This document shows positions 24,661-34,692 of a stretch of DNA of 47,090 nt, one piece after another (position 1 is the stretch's first letter; every line of letters begins with the position of its first letter). The notes below the pieces were generated by a model. The model made no database searches and was not told the origin of the DNA. It saw only the letters and a program-made list of their open reading frames with translations. The stretch lies in the NCBI GenBank assembly GCA_017984895.1, contig JAGNYO010000015.1:1-47090 (forward strand), written 5' to 3'. This DNA is from Sphingobium sp. GTDB lineage: Bacteria; Pseudomonadota; Alphaproteobacteria; Sphingomonadales; Sphingomonadaceae. Position numbers and translations under genes: made by a program.

Positions 24661-26409
24661 ATGAAACGCTCGTCCATCAGGTTCAAGGTTCAGCTCACCT
24701 TCGCCATCCTAATGGCGGTGGCGGTAATTTGGGCACTTGCAAGTTACGCGGTTAGCAGCCGCATTACCCATTCCATGCGCCAGATGGTGCAGGCGTCCGC
24801 CTTGCTGCGCAACCAGACAGACACCGACATGGAGCATGATGCTATCCGCGGCGATGTGCTTGGCGTACTAGCCGCACGGACCGAGCCGAGCCTCAATGCG
24901 CCCGAGCTGGCCAGATCCTTGAAGGAGCGGACCGTCAATTTCCGCGAGCTTTATGACGCGACCCTGAGCTATGAATTTTCCCGGCCAGTGCATGATACGG
25001 CCTCCGCGGTGAAAGCCGATGTCGAGCTGTATCTCGCCAGCGCCGACCAGATCGCCGACGCGGCACTCGCTGGCCAGCCCGTCTCGCATGAGGCGCTTGC
25101 ACAATTCAACGCCAAGTTCGAAGCGCTGGAAGGCAGCCTTGCAGGCGTGTCGGACACCATCGAGACGCATGTCGCGGATACACGAAGCCAGGCGGGCGAC
25201 GCCGCGCGTGCCGGCACTTATGTCATGCTGGGCTGCCTGCTGCTGATCGCCGGCACGATCCTGATGATCTGGCGCAGTTTCATCAAACAGATTCTTCACC
25301 CGATTTTCGAGATCAAGGGCGCGGTAGAGCAGATGACCCGGCGCGATCTCGACATTGTGATCCCCGCAGCCAGCCGGCCAGACGAACTGGGCGAGCTGGG
25401 CCAGGCCATCTATGGTATGCGGGACTGGATTGCCGAGGCCATCGCCGCGCGCAAGCACCAGGAGGAAGAGATTGTCCGCACGATCGGTACTGCCCTGACT
25501 CGGCTGGCGGAGGGCGACCTTTCCGGCCGGATCGAGACAAATCTGCAAGGCGCTTTCGCCAGCCTGAAGGATGATTTCAACCAGGCGGTATATCAGCTTT
25601 CCGACGTGCTCGGCACAGTCCATCTCTCGACCGGCAAGATGTTGAACGGCGCGGAGGAGATTAGCCGCTCCACCGACGATCTCGCCCGCCGCAATGAGCA
25701 GCAGGCGAACAGCCTCAAGGCGATTGCAGACGCGATATCCGACGTTTCCGGCAAGGTGGCTGCTTCGGCCAATGCGGTAAAAGCGGCCCAATCCGCCGTC
25801 ACGGATGTCAATGGCGCAGTAGAGCAGGGCGGGGCGGTGATCGAGCGCGCAGTAGAGGCGATGGACAAGATCGAGCAATCTTCGCGCGCGATCGACAGCA
25901 TCATCTCGGTGATCGACGGTATCGCCTTCCAGACCAACCTGCTCGCCCTCAATGCGGGGGTAGAGGCGGTGCGCGCCGGCGAGGCTGGCAAGGGCTTCAA
26001 TGTTGTCGCCAGTGAGGTGCGCGCGCTTGCGCAGCGGTCCGCCGACGCGGCCAATGAAATCAAGAAACTCATCTCCAATAGCTCGTCTCAGGTTGAGACA
26101 GGCGTGCAACTCGTGCGCTCTGCGGGTGATGCGTTGCAGGCTATCCTCCAGAAGGTGGGGGAGATTTCCACCGTGATGCAGGGCGTGACCAGCAGCGCGA
26201 CCGAGCAGGCGGGCACGCTCAGCTCGATCGACGACAGCGCGCACAATATCCAGGGCATTACCCAGCAGAACGCCGCCGCGACCGAGGAAGTGAGCGCCGT
26301 CACCCGCATGGTGGTGGAAGTGACGCGTGATGTCGTCGGCCAGTTGTCGAGCTTCACGATCGAGGGCGGGCGTTCGTCCTCCCCCCGGCGGGAAAGCCTC
26401 GCCGCATGA
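24661..26409 (+). CDS. Methyl-accepting chemotaxis protein, classical topology
   Basis: A 582-residue transmembrane chemoreceptor. Helix 1 is at about residues 12-30 and helix 2 at about 186-206, bounding an all-alpha periplasmic ligand domain of about 155 residues. A HAMP domain follows at about 207-262, with a second HAMP-like segment near 270-320. The signalling hairpin tip is near 420-450 (FQTNLLALNAGVEAVRAGEAG). Unlike most receptors, the tip reads GVEAVRAGEAGKGF where AIEAARAGEAGRGF is usual. No C-terminal CheR/CheB pentapeptide is seen. GGAGAGAGG gives a strong ribosome site. The stop overlaps the porin start as ATGA, which suggests cotranscription with an outer-membrane protein and a nutrient-related stimulus (inference). 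Confidence 0.93.
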   Translation: MKRSSIRFKVQLTFAILMAVAVIWALASYAVSSRITHSMRQMVQASALLRNQTDTDMEHDAIRGDVLGVLAARTEPSLNAPELARSLKERTVNFRELYDATLSYEFSRPVHDTASAVKADVELYLASADQIADAALAGQPVSHEALAQFNAKFEALEGSLAGVSDTIETHVADTRSQAGDAARAGTYVMLGCLLLIAGTILMIWRSFIKQILHPIFEIKGAVEQMTRRDLDIVIPAASRPDELGELGQAIYGMRDWIAEAIAARKHQEEEIVRTIGTALTRLAEGDLSGRIETNLQGAFASLKDDFNQAVYQLSDVLGTVHLSTGKMLNGAEEISRSTDDLARRNEQQANSLKAIADAISDVSGKVAASANAVKAAQSAVTDVNGAVEQGGAVIERAVEAMDKIEQSSRAIDSIISVIDGIAFQTNLLALNAGVEAVRAGEAGKGFNVVASEVRALAQRSADAANEIKKLISNSSSQVETGVQLVRSAGDALQAILQKVGEISTVMQGVTSSATEQAGTLSSIDDSAHNIQGITQQNAAATEEVSAVTRMVVEVTRDVVGQLSSFTIEGGRSSSPRRESLAA

Positions 26410-27596
26410 GGCAGCGCCTGCTGGCTGCGCTTGCGCTTGTGGGTGCCCTGTTCGCCGCCTCTTCGGCTTCTGCCGCCGATGATGCTTCTACGGCTCCGGT
26501 CGAACTCGCGCTTAGCTACACGTCCGATATCGCCGCAACCATAGCGGGTGGGGCAGACAGCAAGACGCGCTATCTTGGTAATGTGGATCTCATCGCCGAT
26601 GCGGATCTGGATCGGCTGGCCAACTGGCGTGGCGCGCGGGCGCATATCTATGTGCTGGGCAATTTCGGCAAGCGCCCCAATGACAGCGCCGGCACGCTGG
26701 AGGGTGTCGATAATATCGAGGTCGGCAAGCAGGCCGTGCGCCTGTTCGAGGCCTGGATCGAGCAGGACATCGGCGGATCGCGCCTGCTCGCCGGGCTGTA
26801 TGATCTCAACAGCGAATTTTACGCCAATGACAGCGCCAGCCTGCTGATTGCGCCTCCATTCGGTATCGGATCAGAGCTGGCCGCCACAGGGCCGAGCGGC
26901 CCTTCCATTTTCCCCACGACTGCCCTTGCCGTCCGCCTGCGAATGCCGTTTGGCGGCGGCAAGGGGTATCTTCAACTCGCCGCTTTCAACGCGCGCGCGT
27001 CGACTTGGGGGGATAAGGGCGGCATTGACACCAGCTTCGACGATGGGCTGTTGCTGATTGGTGAGGCGGGCCGGGTCATAGGCCCCGCGCGGCTTTCCGC
27101 CGGCATATGGTCCTTCACCCGCAAGCAGGACGATCTGTTCGCGCTCGATCCGCAGGGCAACCCTGCGCGGCGCAAGGTCTGGGGTGCCTATGGCTTGGCA
27201 GAGGCGCGGATCAGCGGCACAGACGATGGCCCCCATCTCGACGGCTTTTTGCGCGGCGGCGCGTCGGAAGGGCGGACGACGCCCTTCTCCTGGGCGGCCC
27301 ATGGTGGTTTCCTTTACGCCCCGGTTTGGGCAGGGAGGGAGGAGAGCGCGCTGTCCTTCGGCCTGCATTACGCCCGCACCAGCACCCCCTTTCGTGCTGC
27401 GACGCGCGCGGCGGGAGATGCGCCGGCACGCGGTGAGTTCGGGCTTGAACTGACCTATGCGGACCGGATCGCGCGCTTTCTGCTGGTGCAGCCCGATATC
27501 CAGATTATTCGCAAGACAGGCGGGCTGGCGCATGCGCCCACTGCGGTGGTGACGACCCTGCGCATCACGATGGAGATGCCGCCGCTCTTCCGGTAA
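26406..27596 (+). CDS. OprB-like carbohydrate-selective outer-membrane porin
   Basis: A 396-residue protein with a clear signal peptide (cleavage expected after ASA at residues 21-23) and a beta-strand-rich body. The pattern fits the OprB/carbohydrate porin family: a [12 protein letters not shown] start, a segment with [27 protein letters not shown] (in pieces, about residues 112-138), and aromatic-ended strands such as [23 protein letters not shown] before the C-terminus. It would allow sugars or small solutes through the outer membrane. Its ATG sits in the stop codon of the chemoreceptor gene, an unusual receptor-porin pairing. It ends 15 bp from the convergent purH stop. The substrate cannot be inferred. 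Confidence 0.85.
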   Translation: MRQRLLAALALVGALFAASSASAADDASTAPVELALSYTSDIAATIAGGADSKTRYLGNVDLIADADLDRLANWRGARAHIYVLGNFGKRPNDSAGTLEGVDNIEVGKQAVRLFEAWIEQDIGGSRLLAGLYDLNSEFYANDSASLLIAPPFGIGSELAATGPSGPSIFPTTALAVRLRMPFGGGKGYLQLAAFNARASTWGDKGGIDTSFDDGLLLIGEAGRVIGPARLSAGIWSFTRKQDDLFALDPQGNPARRKVWGAYGLAEARISGTDDGPHLDGFLRGGASEGRTTPFSWAAHGGFLYAPVWAGREESALSFGLHYARTSTPFRAATRAAGDAPARGEFGLELTYADRIARFLLVQPDIQIIRKTGGLAHAPTAVVTTLRITMEMPPLFR

Positions 27597-27611
27597 TGCC
27601 GCGCGACGTGA

Positions 27612-29201
27612 TCAATGCCTGAAATGGCGCATCCCGGTAAAGACCATCGCCAGCCCGGCTTCGTCCGCCGCCGCGATTACCTCGTCGTCGCGCATGGAGC
27701 CGCCAGGCTGAATCACCGCCGTAGCACCCGCCTCCGCCGCCGCCAGCAGACCATCCGCGAACGGGAAGAAGGCGTCTGACGCCACCGCGCTGCCTTTTGT
27801 GTGTGGCGATGCCCAGCCAAATGTCTGTGCGGCTTCCTGCGCCTTGGCTGCGGCGATGCGCGACGAATCACGCCGGTTCATCTGCCCCGCGCCGATGCCC
27901 GCCGTCACGCCATCCTTGGCATAGACGATCGCGTTGGACTTCACATGTTTCGCCACCGTCCAGGCGAACAGGCAGTCGTTCAGTTCCTGGCTCGTCGGCG
28001 CGCGCTTGGTCACCGCTTTCAGCATTTCGCGCGTGACGCGGCCATTGTCCCGGTCTTGCACCAGGATGCCACCTGCGATCACGGTCACGCTCTGGCCGAT
28101 GCGCGCCGGGTCGGGCAGGCCGTTGGTCAGCAGCAGGCGCAGGTTCTTCTTTTTCGCGAATACCGCTCGCGCCGCCTCATCCGCGCCCGGCGCGACGACG
28201 ACCTCGGTGAAAATGCCGCTGATCGCTTCGGCCGTGGGCGCATCAAGCGGGCGATTGACCGCGATGATGCCACCGAAGGCCGACACGCTGTCACACTGGA
28301 ACGCGTTTTGATAGGCCTCGGCCAATGTTGCGCCGGTGGCGACGCCGCACGGGTTGGCGTGCTTCACGATCACCACCGTGGGCGGGCCGTCGCGGAATTC
28401 GGCGAGCAGCTCCAGCGCCGCATTGGCGTCGTTGAGGTTGTTGTAGGAGAGTTCTTTGCCCTGCACCTGTTCCGCCTGACCGATGCCGGAGATATGCTCG
28501 CCGCCAGGCACATAGAGCGCCGCTTCCTGATGCGGGTTCTCGCCATAGCGCAGCGGCATCACGAGCGTGCGCGTCATCGTCACGCTGGGGGGGAACTTTT
28601 CGCCTTGGTCGACGGTCATGAACCAGTGCGCAATCATCCCGTCATAGGCGGCAGTGGCGGCATAGGCCTTGGCGGCGCACAGGCGGCGGAAATCATAGGT
28701 GGTCGCGCCATCATTCGCCGCCATTTCCGCGATCAGACGGGCGTAATCGGCGGGGTCGGTGAGGATTGTCACGCTCTCGTGATTTTTCGCGGCGGAACGG
28801 ACCATCGACGGGCCGCCAATGTCGATATTCTCGATGATCTCCTCGCGCGACGCGCCCTTCGCCACCGTCTGCGCGAAGGGATAAAGGTTCACAACCACGA
28901 GGTCGATCGGCTCGATAGCGTGCTCGGTCATCGAGGCGACATGCTCCGCATTGTCGCGCACCGCGAGCAGGCCGCCATGCACCTTGGGATGCAGCGTCTT
29001 GACCCGCCCGTCCATCATTTCCGGGAAGCCGGTGAGGTCCGCTATGTCCGCCACCTCAAGCCCAGCCTCGCGCAGCGCCTTCGCGGTGCCGCCGGTGGAG
29101 ACGAGCGCCACACCGTGTGCGGCCAGCGCCTTGCCCAGATCAACAAGCCCCGTCTTGTCGGACACCGACAACAGCGCCCGCCCGATCTTTACGTTCTTCA
29201 T
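27612..29201 (-). CDS. purH: Bifunctional AICAR transformylase / IMP cyclohydrolase (PurH)
   Basis: PurH carries out the last two steps of IMP synthesis. The 529 residues show the N-terminal IMP cyclohydrolase (MGS-like) domain, with [27 protein letters not shown] and the [16 protein letters not shown] segment. The C-terminal transformylase domain has the KHANPCGVA motif that includes the catalytic Lys-His, plus [10 protein letters not shown] and the final [12 protein letters not shown]. The start at 29201 ([16 protein letters not shown]) has GGGGAC upstream. The upstream open frame runs through an inverted repeat and is not coding. The heparinase-like gene lies 116 bp upstream on the same strand. 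Confidence 0.97.
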   Translation of the reverse strand: MKNVKIGRALLSVSDKTGLVDLGKALAAHGVALVSTGGTAKALREAGLEVADIADLTGFPEMMDGRVKTLHPKVHGGLLAVRDNAEHVASMTEHAIEPIDLVVVNLYPFAQTVAKGASREEIIENIDIGGPSMVRSAAKNHESVTILTDPADYARLIAEMAANDGATTYDFRRLCAAKAYAATAAYDGMIAHWFMTVDQGEKFPPSVTMTRTLVMPLRYGENPHQEAALYVPGGEHISGIGQAEQVQGKELSYNNLNDANAALELLAEFRDGPPTVVIVKHANPCGVATGATLAEAYQNAFQCDSVSAFGGIIAVNRPLDAPTAEAISGIFTEVVVAPGADEAARAVFAKKKNLRLLLTNGLPDPARIGQSVTVIAGGILVQDRDNGRVTREMLKAVTKRAPTSQELNDCLFAWTVAKHVKSNAIVYAKDGVTAGIGAGQMNRRDSSRIAAAKAQEAAQTFGWASPHTKGSAVASDAFFPFADGLLAAAEAGATAVIQPGGSMRDDEVIAAADEAGLAMVFTGMRHFRH

Positions 29202-29237
29202 ATTGGAGTCCCCGTTTATGATTTCGTTGCGGCGCCA

Positions 29238-29300
29238 GCCCTCTCCCCCTCCCAACCTCCCGACAGCGTATTCTATGGGAGGTTGGGAGGGGGAGAGGGC
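29238..29300. repeat. Large perfect inverted repeat (24-bp arms)
   Basis: Arms at 29238-29261 and 29277-29300 are perfectly complementary over 24 bp, with a 15-nt spacer. Apart from the terminal G, the left arm is all pyrimidine (runs of CT and CCCTCCC), and the right arm is correspondingly purine-rich. It fills the gap between the heparinase-like gene and purH. No T-run follows on either side and no flanking target duplication is seen. It resembles dispersed palindromic intergenic repeats, but no second copy exists in this window. Confidence 0.9.
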
Positions 29301-29317
29301 CGGAACCGAACTAAAAG

Positions 29318-31066
29318 CTATCCCACTCGCTTCAGCAGCCAACCGAGGCTGTTACCGCCCGGCTCCGCCATTGCGCTGACGACGAGCTGCTTGCTGGCAT
29401 GCGGGCGGCCTTCGCCATCCACCCACAGGCTGTCCTCTATCGAGAGCTTGCCCGCGCCGCAGCGGAACTGCCACAGCGCTGCCATGTCGATGCGCAGCAA
29501 CGCGCCCTGTTCGTCCGCCGTGAGGGATGCGTCGACATGGGGTGCGAGGTGGAAACGCAGCACGAAGGGCACGGCAGCGGGCTTTCTGCGCCGCTGTGCG
29601 GGCAGCAACATGTCCTCGCCCCGCACATCCTTGCCATCATTGCTCAGCAGCAGCAGGCGGCGGTGCATATAGCCGAGCCTGCGCACATAGCCGTCATGGC
29701 TGATCTCGATACGGCTGCCATTTTCCAGTTCCTGCCGGTGCAGCTCGACCTCGGTGACACCGCGGCCCAACGTGCCATCAGGCAGGATGGCGGTGGAATT
29801 GCGTTCATCGAGGATCAGGGTGCTGTGCGCGGCGGTGGTGCGCAGGCCTTGCGCCAGATCTTCGGGAATCAGCGCGCCAGCGAGGTCTGCGCCGCCACAG
29901 CTCACGATCAGGCGATCCGGCCCGTCGCTCAGCTCGAAGGCGCCGGTGGAGGCGCAGCCCGCGCCTGCCATGCGGGTGGCGGGCGGTGGCGCGGCGTCGA
30001 CCAGCAATATGGTGGCGCCCGCAGCGATACGCTGATAGCCCCAGTCCCGCGCCTGCCGGAGCGGACGGGTGCGCACCCCGCTTGCCTGCACCACGCGCTC
30101 TACTTGCGCCGCTTCGGTTGCGCCTGCTCCCTGCCAGCTCGCCAGCCCGCCATCGCCGTGAGTAATGCCCAACAGCGCGGCAACGGTGCGCGCCAGCGTT
30201 TCGGTTATGAAGCTCGGCGTTTCCTCGCGCACGGCGTCATAAGCGGTGTTGAGCAGGCCGAGCAGATCGACGGTGCGCAGCAAGTCCGTTGGCGAGCGGC
30301 TGACGATGCCGCCATCGCTATAGAGCGCGCTTTCCAGTGCCCGCTTCAACCCCGCCTCAGCAAAGGCACGACGGGGCGCTCCGCCGGGCAGCAGCAGCCC
30401 GGCCGCGACGATCCCGCCCCACCCCACCAGCCGGGGCAGACCGATCGGCGCTTTGTCGGCGCTGCGATCGAGATGCCGCGCGGTGCGGGCGAACGAGGTC
30501 AATACCAGCGAGCGATAGATGAGATCGTTGCTGGAGAGGATGTAGGGCGCATAGGCCGCCCAGAAGATCAGCCGCCAACCCGCATTTTCCGGCGCCCAGG
30601 CTGGCTCGCTTGGCTTTTCTGCATGAGCGGAGAGCCAGCGCCGCGTGATCGCCTCGGCAATCGGGGCGCCCTGCTCGCGCGTCGTGTTGGTGGCGAGATC
30701 GCGCAGCCAGCGGAAACCATGCAGATACTCCGCTTGCGGAGCAGCCATCGGCGTGGCGAAATCCATATCTGCAAGCGGCATCTTCTGCCCGCGAAACAGG
30801 AAATGACCGGCGCGGATCGCCTTGCCGGCGCGGGCATCGCCAGCCACCTTGTCCTGCGGCACCGCCAGCAGCTTGAGGGGGTATTTGCCCTTCAGGCGCA
30901 TGTTGTGCAGCGGGGTGCGCCAGGTGAGGCGGTAAAACTGGTTGGCGATCCGCTCCGTGAGCGAGCTGCCCTGGTCGCTGGACAGGCGGATGAGGCGCTT
31001 GCCGGTTTCTATGCCGTCCGGCTCCTGCTTGTCATCCTGGAAGAAGGGGTTTGACAGGTCGTTCAT
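29318..31066 (-). CDS. Heparinase II/III family protein
   Basis: A 582-residue protein with an N-terminal alpha/alpha-toroid part (about 1-330; [10 protein letters not shown] and [10 protein letters not shown] segments) and a C-terminal beta-sandwich (about 370-580) of the heparinase II/III C-terminal type ([18 protein letters not shown], then [14 protein letters not shown]). Family members are polysaccharide lyases, but many bacterial ones, including those next to purH, have no known substrate. No signal peptide is visible at the N-terminus ([18 protein letters not shown]), so export would need another route or the protein is cytoplasmic. The start overlaps the rpe stop as ATGA. The product name is sure at family level only. 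Confidence 0.88.
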   Translation of the reverse strand: MNDLSNPFFQDDKQEPDGIETGKRLIRLSSDQGSSLTERIANQFYRLTWRTPLHNMRLKGKYPLKLLAVPQDKVAGDARAGKAIRAGHFLFRGQKMPLADMDFATPMAAPQAEYLHGFRWLRDLATNTTREQGAPIAEAITRRWLSAHAEKPSEPAWAPENAGWRLIFWAAYAPYILSSNDLIYRSLVLTSFARTARHLDRSADKAPIGLPRLVGWGGIVAAGLLLPGGAPRRAFAEAGLKRALESALYSDGGIVSRSPTDLLRTVDLLGLLNTAYDAVREETPSFITETLARTVAALLGITHGDGGLASWQGAGATEAAQVERVVQASGVRTRPLRQARDWGYQRIAAGATILLVDAAPPPATRMAGAGCASTGAFELSDGPDRLIVSCGGADLAGALIPEDLAQGLRTTAAHSTLILDERNSTAILPDGTLGRGVTEVELHRQELENGSRIEISHDGYVRRLGYMHRRLLLLSNDGKDVRGEDMLLPAQRRRKPAAVPFVLRFHLAPHVDASLTADEQGALLRIDMAALWQFRCGAGKLSIEDSLWVDGEGRPHASKQLVVSAMAEPGGNSLGWLLKRVG

Positions 31067-31725
31067 ACGCCGCGCAGCCCCTTGATGTTGGCCGCATAGG
31101 CATCAGGCCCGCCGCGGAAGGTCGCTGTGCCCGCCACCAGCACGTCCGCCCCGGCGGCGATCACGCGCGGCGCGGTGGTCTGGTCTACCCCGCCGTCCAC
31201 TTGCAGATGGATCGGCTTGCCGAGCTTGTCGATGCTCTTGCGGATTGCCTCGATTTTCCGGAGCTGGCTCTCGATGAAGCTCTGCCCGCCAAAACCGGGA
31301 TTGACGCTCATCACCAGCACGAGGTCAATCTCCTCCAGCACATAATCCAGCATCTTGGCCGGGGTGGAAGGATTGAGCGACACGCCAGCCTTCTTGCCCA
31401 GTGCCTTGATCCGCTGGATGGTGCGATGCAGATGCGGCCCTGCCTCCTGATGCACGGTGATGAGGTCGCTGCCCGCCTCGGCAAAGGCATCGAGCATCGG
31501 GTCGACCGGGCTGATCATCAGGTGCACGTCCATCACCTTGGCGGTGTGCGGGCGCAGCGCCTTCACCACCATCGGGCCGATCGTGATGTTGGGCACGAAA
31601 TGCCCGTCCATCACATCGACATGCACCCAGTCCGCCCCGGCTGCGTCAATTGCGCGCACTTCTTCGGCCAGGCGGGAAAAATCCGCCGAGAGGATGGAAG
31701 GGGAAATGAGAACGGAGCGATCCAT
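31063..31725 (-). CDS. rpe: Ribulose-phosphate 3-epimerase (Rpe)
   Basis: Rpe interconverts ribulose 5-phosphate and xylulose 5-phosphate in the pentose phosphate pathway. This is a 220-residue TIM barrel of normal length. Motifs: SPSILSADF near the start, [12 protein letters not shown] (metal ligands), DVHLMI, the [11 protein letters not shown] phosphate-loop region, and QVDGGVDQ with the second catalytic aspartate. The 3' end overlaps the heparinase-like gene by 4 bp, so the two are probably translated together. Confidence 0.96.
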   Translation of the reverse strand: MDRSVLISPSILSADFSRLAEEVRAIDAAGADWVHVDVMDGHFVPNITIGPMVVKALRPHTAKVMDVHLMISPVDPMLDAFAEAGSDLITVHQEAGPHLHRTIQRIKALGKKAGVSLNPSTPAKMLDYVLEEIDLVLVMSVNPGFGGQSFIESQLRKIEAIRKSIDKLGKPIHLQVDGGVDQTTAPRVIAAGADVLVAGTATFRGGPDAYAANIKGLRGV

Positions 31726-31887
31726 GAACGCATCGCCTTACCCGGGCGCGCGCTGCGGCGCAACAGGACAAGAGGCGGAGCAGGTGGAAAATTCGGCGCA
31801 AAAAAAGACCGTTTCCGCCCGGCTTCATGTTCAAAAGCCACGCCCTCTGGACAAAGGAATGAAAAGCGGCGAGAATTTCTTATCCGG

Positions 31888-31902
31888 TTAACGGGATGTT
31901 AG
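31888..31902 (+). promoter_or_regulatory. Near-consensus CtrA-type site
   Basis: TTAACGGGATGTTAG matches TTAA-N7-TTAA at 7 of 8 fixed positions, 46 bp before the first start codon of the interrupted receptor gene. CtrA controls motility genes in many alphaproteobacteria. A single near match is weak evidence. Confidence 0.35.
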
Positions 31903-31947
31903 GCAAGAATTGTAAAAAATCGTCGCCTGAACCTGCATAACGGGACC

Positions 31948-33042
31948 ATGATAGGGAGAGGATTCACGCGTGCCGAGGTGAATCTGATCATGCAAGACGA
32001 TATATTGAAACTGGCGTTCGAGGTTTCCCGCATCACGGGTGAGAAGATCGCGGTCATAGACCGGATCATGATGCGCACCCGCATGCTTTCCATGAACGCA
32101 CGGCTGGAATCGACGCGTGCCGGCGAGGCGGGACTGGGCTTTGGCGTCGTCGCCCGCGAAATGGGCGTGGTGGCCGAGGAGGTCAACGCGCTGTCCGCCC
32201 AGTTGCAAAGTGAAATTGCCGCCAATACCACCCGGATAGAAAGCGCGGGCCGCCACATGATCCAGGAGTTCAAGGGGCAGCGCTTTGCAGACCTTGCCCG
32301 CAATGTGGTGGAGATCATCGACCGCAATCTCTATGAACGCTCCTGCGATGTGCGCTGGTGGGCGACCGACAGCGCCGTCGTCGGCGTTTTGCAGCAGGGC
32401 ACGGAGGAAGCGAGCGCCTATGCCTGTGAGCGGCTGGCGACGATCCTGCGCTCCTACACCGTCTATCTCGATCTGTGGGTGGCGGACCGCAACGGGCGGG
32501 TGGTCGCCACCGGGCGCGGCGAGCGGTTTCCGGCGGCGCGGGGGTAGAGCGTATCAGAGGCGGAGTGGTTCCGTAGCGGCCTTGCCACCCGCAGCGGCGA
32601 TGATTTTGCGGTGTGCGATATCACCCGCAACGGCGTGCTCGGGAATGCGCAGGTCGCGACCTATTCCACCGCGATCCGTAAGGGCGGGGCAGTCGATGGC
32701 GAGGTGCTGGGCGTGCTGGGCATCTTCTTCGATTGGGAACCGCAGGCGCGCGACATCGTGCAGGGCGTGGCGCTGACCGAAGCGGAGCGGGCGGAAACGC
32801 GGGTGATGCTGCTCAATTCCAGGCATCATGTCATCGCCTCGTCTGACCGGGCCTGTTCACTGAGCGAAGTCTACCCCATCAAGGCGGATGCGAAGCTGGG
32901 CTTTTATCAGGAGGGCGGGCGCATGACCTGCTATGCGCTGACGCCCGGCTATGAGACTTATCAGGGGCTGGGCTGGTATGGCTGCATCGAAAGCCGCATG
33001 CCAGTCGAACGCAGTAAAGGCGAATTCATCGTCAAGAACTGA
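31948..33042 (+). pseudogene. Soluble chemoreceptor-like sensor gene split by an in-frame TAG
   Basis: One reading frame runs from 31948 to 33042 and is broken only by TAG at 32545-32547. The first part (199 residues) carries a degenerate chemoreceptor hairpin tip, MLSMNARLESTRAGEAGLGF, near residue 46. The second part (164 codons) reads on without a frame change from SVSEAEWFRSG. It continues through GVLGIFFDWEP and ends in a TPGYETYQGLGWYGCI segment. This looks like the second half of a Cache/PAS-like sensor domain whose first half (YLDLWVADRNGRVVATGRG) lies just before the stop. CAG to TAG is one transition, so the mutation may be recent. No transmembrane helix is present. Translation may start at 31990, which has GAGGTG upstream. 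Codon use on both sides is still gene-like. Its stop overlaps the end of convergent rsmB. Confidence 0.8.
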
Positions 33043-34333
33043 AGCTCAGCCGCGCGATGAAGAACCCGTCCGCGCCGCCCGCTTCTTCCAGCATGCCCGG
33101 CAGGGTGCGGACTGTGCCATGCGGGGTGGGAACTATGCCAGCGGGCAGTTCCTCTGTCTGTGCAGGCACGATGCCGAAATGCGGATGGCGCGCCAGGAAT
33201 GCGGCGATCTGCTCCTCGCCCTCCGCCTGCTCCAGCGCGCAGGTGGCATAAATCAGTATGCCGCCCGGCTTCAGCCAGCCTGCCGCCCGTTCGAGCAACG
33301 CGGCCTGAACCTCCGCCATGTCCGCAATTTGCCTCGGCCCGGCGCGGTGAAGCACATCGGGATGGCGGCGAAAAATGCCGGTGGCGGAACAGGGCGCATC
33401 CAGCAGAACGAGGTCGGCTGGCGTTGCAGGCTCCCACAGCAACGCATCGCCCTGCGCCGTGTCCACCTTGTCCCCCAGGCCGCTCCGTTCAAGATTTTCC
33501 GTCAGTCGCTCCAGCCGCTTCGCGCTCTTGTCCAGCGCGGTGACATGCCAGCCTGATGCCGCAAGCTGCATCGTCTTGCCACCGGGTGCGGCGCACAGGT
33601 CCAGCGCCGTGCGTCCTGCGCCTGCGCCGGCAAGCCGCGCCGGGATACTGGCGGCGATGTCCTGAACCCACCAGTTGCCCTCGGTATAGCCGGGCAGATC
33701 CGGTACAGAAACATCGTGGGCCAGGCGCACATGGCCGGGCATCAGCGATACGCCGCCGAGCAAATCGGCATAATGCGCGGTCTTGGTGGGGTCCGCGAGG
33801 CTCAGGTCTATTGGCGCACGGCTTGCCAGGGCACGGGCTGCCGCTTCGTTCACATCCTGCGGCCATTGCCCGGCCCAGCGCTCTGCCACATCGGCGGGCA
33901 GTGTCGGCACGTCCGGCAAAGTCGCCTCGGCACGCAGCAAGCTGCCCAGCACGCCATGCACCAGTCTGCGCGGCCCGCCATCCACCAGCGGCAGGGCGGT
34001 GGAAATAGCCGCATGAGGTGGCGTTTCGAGGAGCAGGAGCTGCACAAGGGCGATGCGCAGCACCATGCGCGACTTGGCATCGGGCGGAACCGGCTGCTCG
34101 GTCACGCTATCGATCAGCGCATCGAGATCGGGAAGCCAGCGCAGTGCATCCGCGACGATGGCATGGGCCAGCGCCCGGTCAGAGCCGCGTTTGAGGCCCT
34201 GCGTCGCCGCATGCAGCGCGGTTTCCAGCGCTTCGCCACGGCGCAACACCGCATCCAACAGACGTAGCGCTGCCTGCCGGGTGGGAAGGCCGGGAATGTC
34301 CGGCAGAGGAGCGGGGCGTCTGCGTCTGGTCAT
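33032..34333 (-). CDS. rsmB: 16S rRNA m5C967 methyltransferase (RsmB/Sun)
   Basis: RsmB methylates C967 of 16S rRNA with S-adenosylmethionine. The 433-residue protein has an N-terminal NusB-like RNA-binding domain (about residues 18-140) and a Rossmann methyltransferase domain. Motifs: CAAPGGKT (SAM binding), DAPCSATG with the motif IV cysteine, RRHPD, and YATCALEQAEGEEQI, with the motif VI catalytic cysteine. The start at 34333 (MTRRRRPAPLPD) is where family similarity begins. The 3' end overlaps the convergent receptor-like gene by 11 bp. Confidence 0.93.
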   Translation of the reverse strand: MTRRRRPAPLPDIPGLPTRQAALRLLDAVLRRGEALETALHAATQGLKRGSDRALAHAIVADALRWLPDLDALIDSVTEQPVPPDAKSRMVLRIALVQLLLLETPPHAAISTALPLVDGGPRRLVHGVLGSLLRAEATLPDVPTLPADVAERWAGQWPQDVNEAAARALASRAPIDLSLADPTKTAHYADLLGGVSLMPGHVRLAHDVSVPDLPGYTEGNWWVQDIAASIPARLAGAGAGRTALDLCAAPGGKTMQLAASGWHVTALDKSAKRLERLTENLERSGLGDKVDTAQGDALLWEPATPADLVLLDAPCSATGIFRRHPDVLHRAGPRQIADMAEVQAALLERAAGWLKPGGILIYATCALEQAEGEEQIAAFLARHPHFGIVPAQTEELPAGIVPTPHGTVRTLPGMLEEAGGADGFFIARLSFSS

Positions 34334-34448
34334 GGGTGCGCACCGCCTTAACGGCTTTGTGCCCGGCGTAAACCCCCACCGCCCTTGTGTGCCGCAGGGC
34401 GCGAGGATAGGATGCACTGCAACACCTTCCAATGGAGAAACCTTCCTC

Positions 34449-34610
34449 ATGGGCAAGCGCCCCGATCATGTGCGGCCCCCCGCCTATCTTTCCAAAAGCC
34501 CGCCGGTGCCGGTGCCAGACCCGCTGGGCACCCCGCCCAAGGTGACGGAGGAGCGCAGCCCCACCCGCTATGGCGATTGGGAACGAAAAGGCATCGCTGT
34601 CGATTTCTGA
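34449..34610 (+). CDS. DUF1674 (SDHAF4-like) small protein
   Basis: A 53-residue protein starting MGKRPDHVRPPAYLS. Its C-terminus RSPTRYGDWERKGIAVDF is the defining DUF1674 motif (P.RYGDWE..G...DF). Eukaryotic members (SDHAF4) assist succinate dehydrogenase assembly by binding flavinylated SdhA. Bacterial members are unproven but presumed similar. The rest is proline-rich and probably unstructured. ATGGAG lies about 18 bp before the start. It is divergent from rsmB, and sdh genes are not in the window. Confidence 0.88.
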   Translation: MGKRPDHVRPPAYLSKSPPVPVPDPLGTPPKVTEERSPTRYGDWERKGIAVDF

Positions 34611-34692
34611 CGCGCTGGTGCAGAAAAACTTCAACCATTTCCCTGTATGACGGGCGCCAGCAGCGAATCAGCGCATTGATCGAAAGGCACTC

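Noticed and set aside
32611-33042. Separate gene for the part after the TAG
   Set aside because: The only nearby start is GTG with no ribosome site, and it would begin in mid-domain; a broken gene explains it better.
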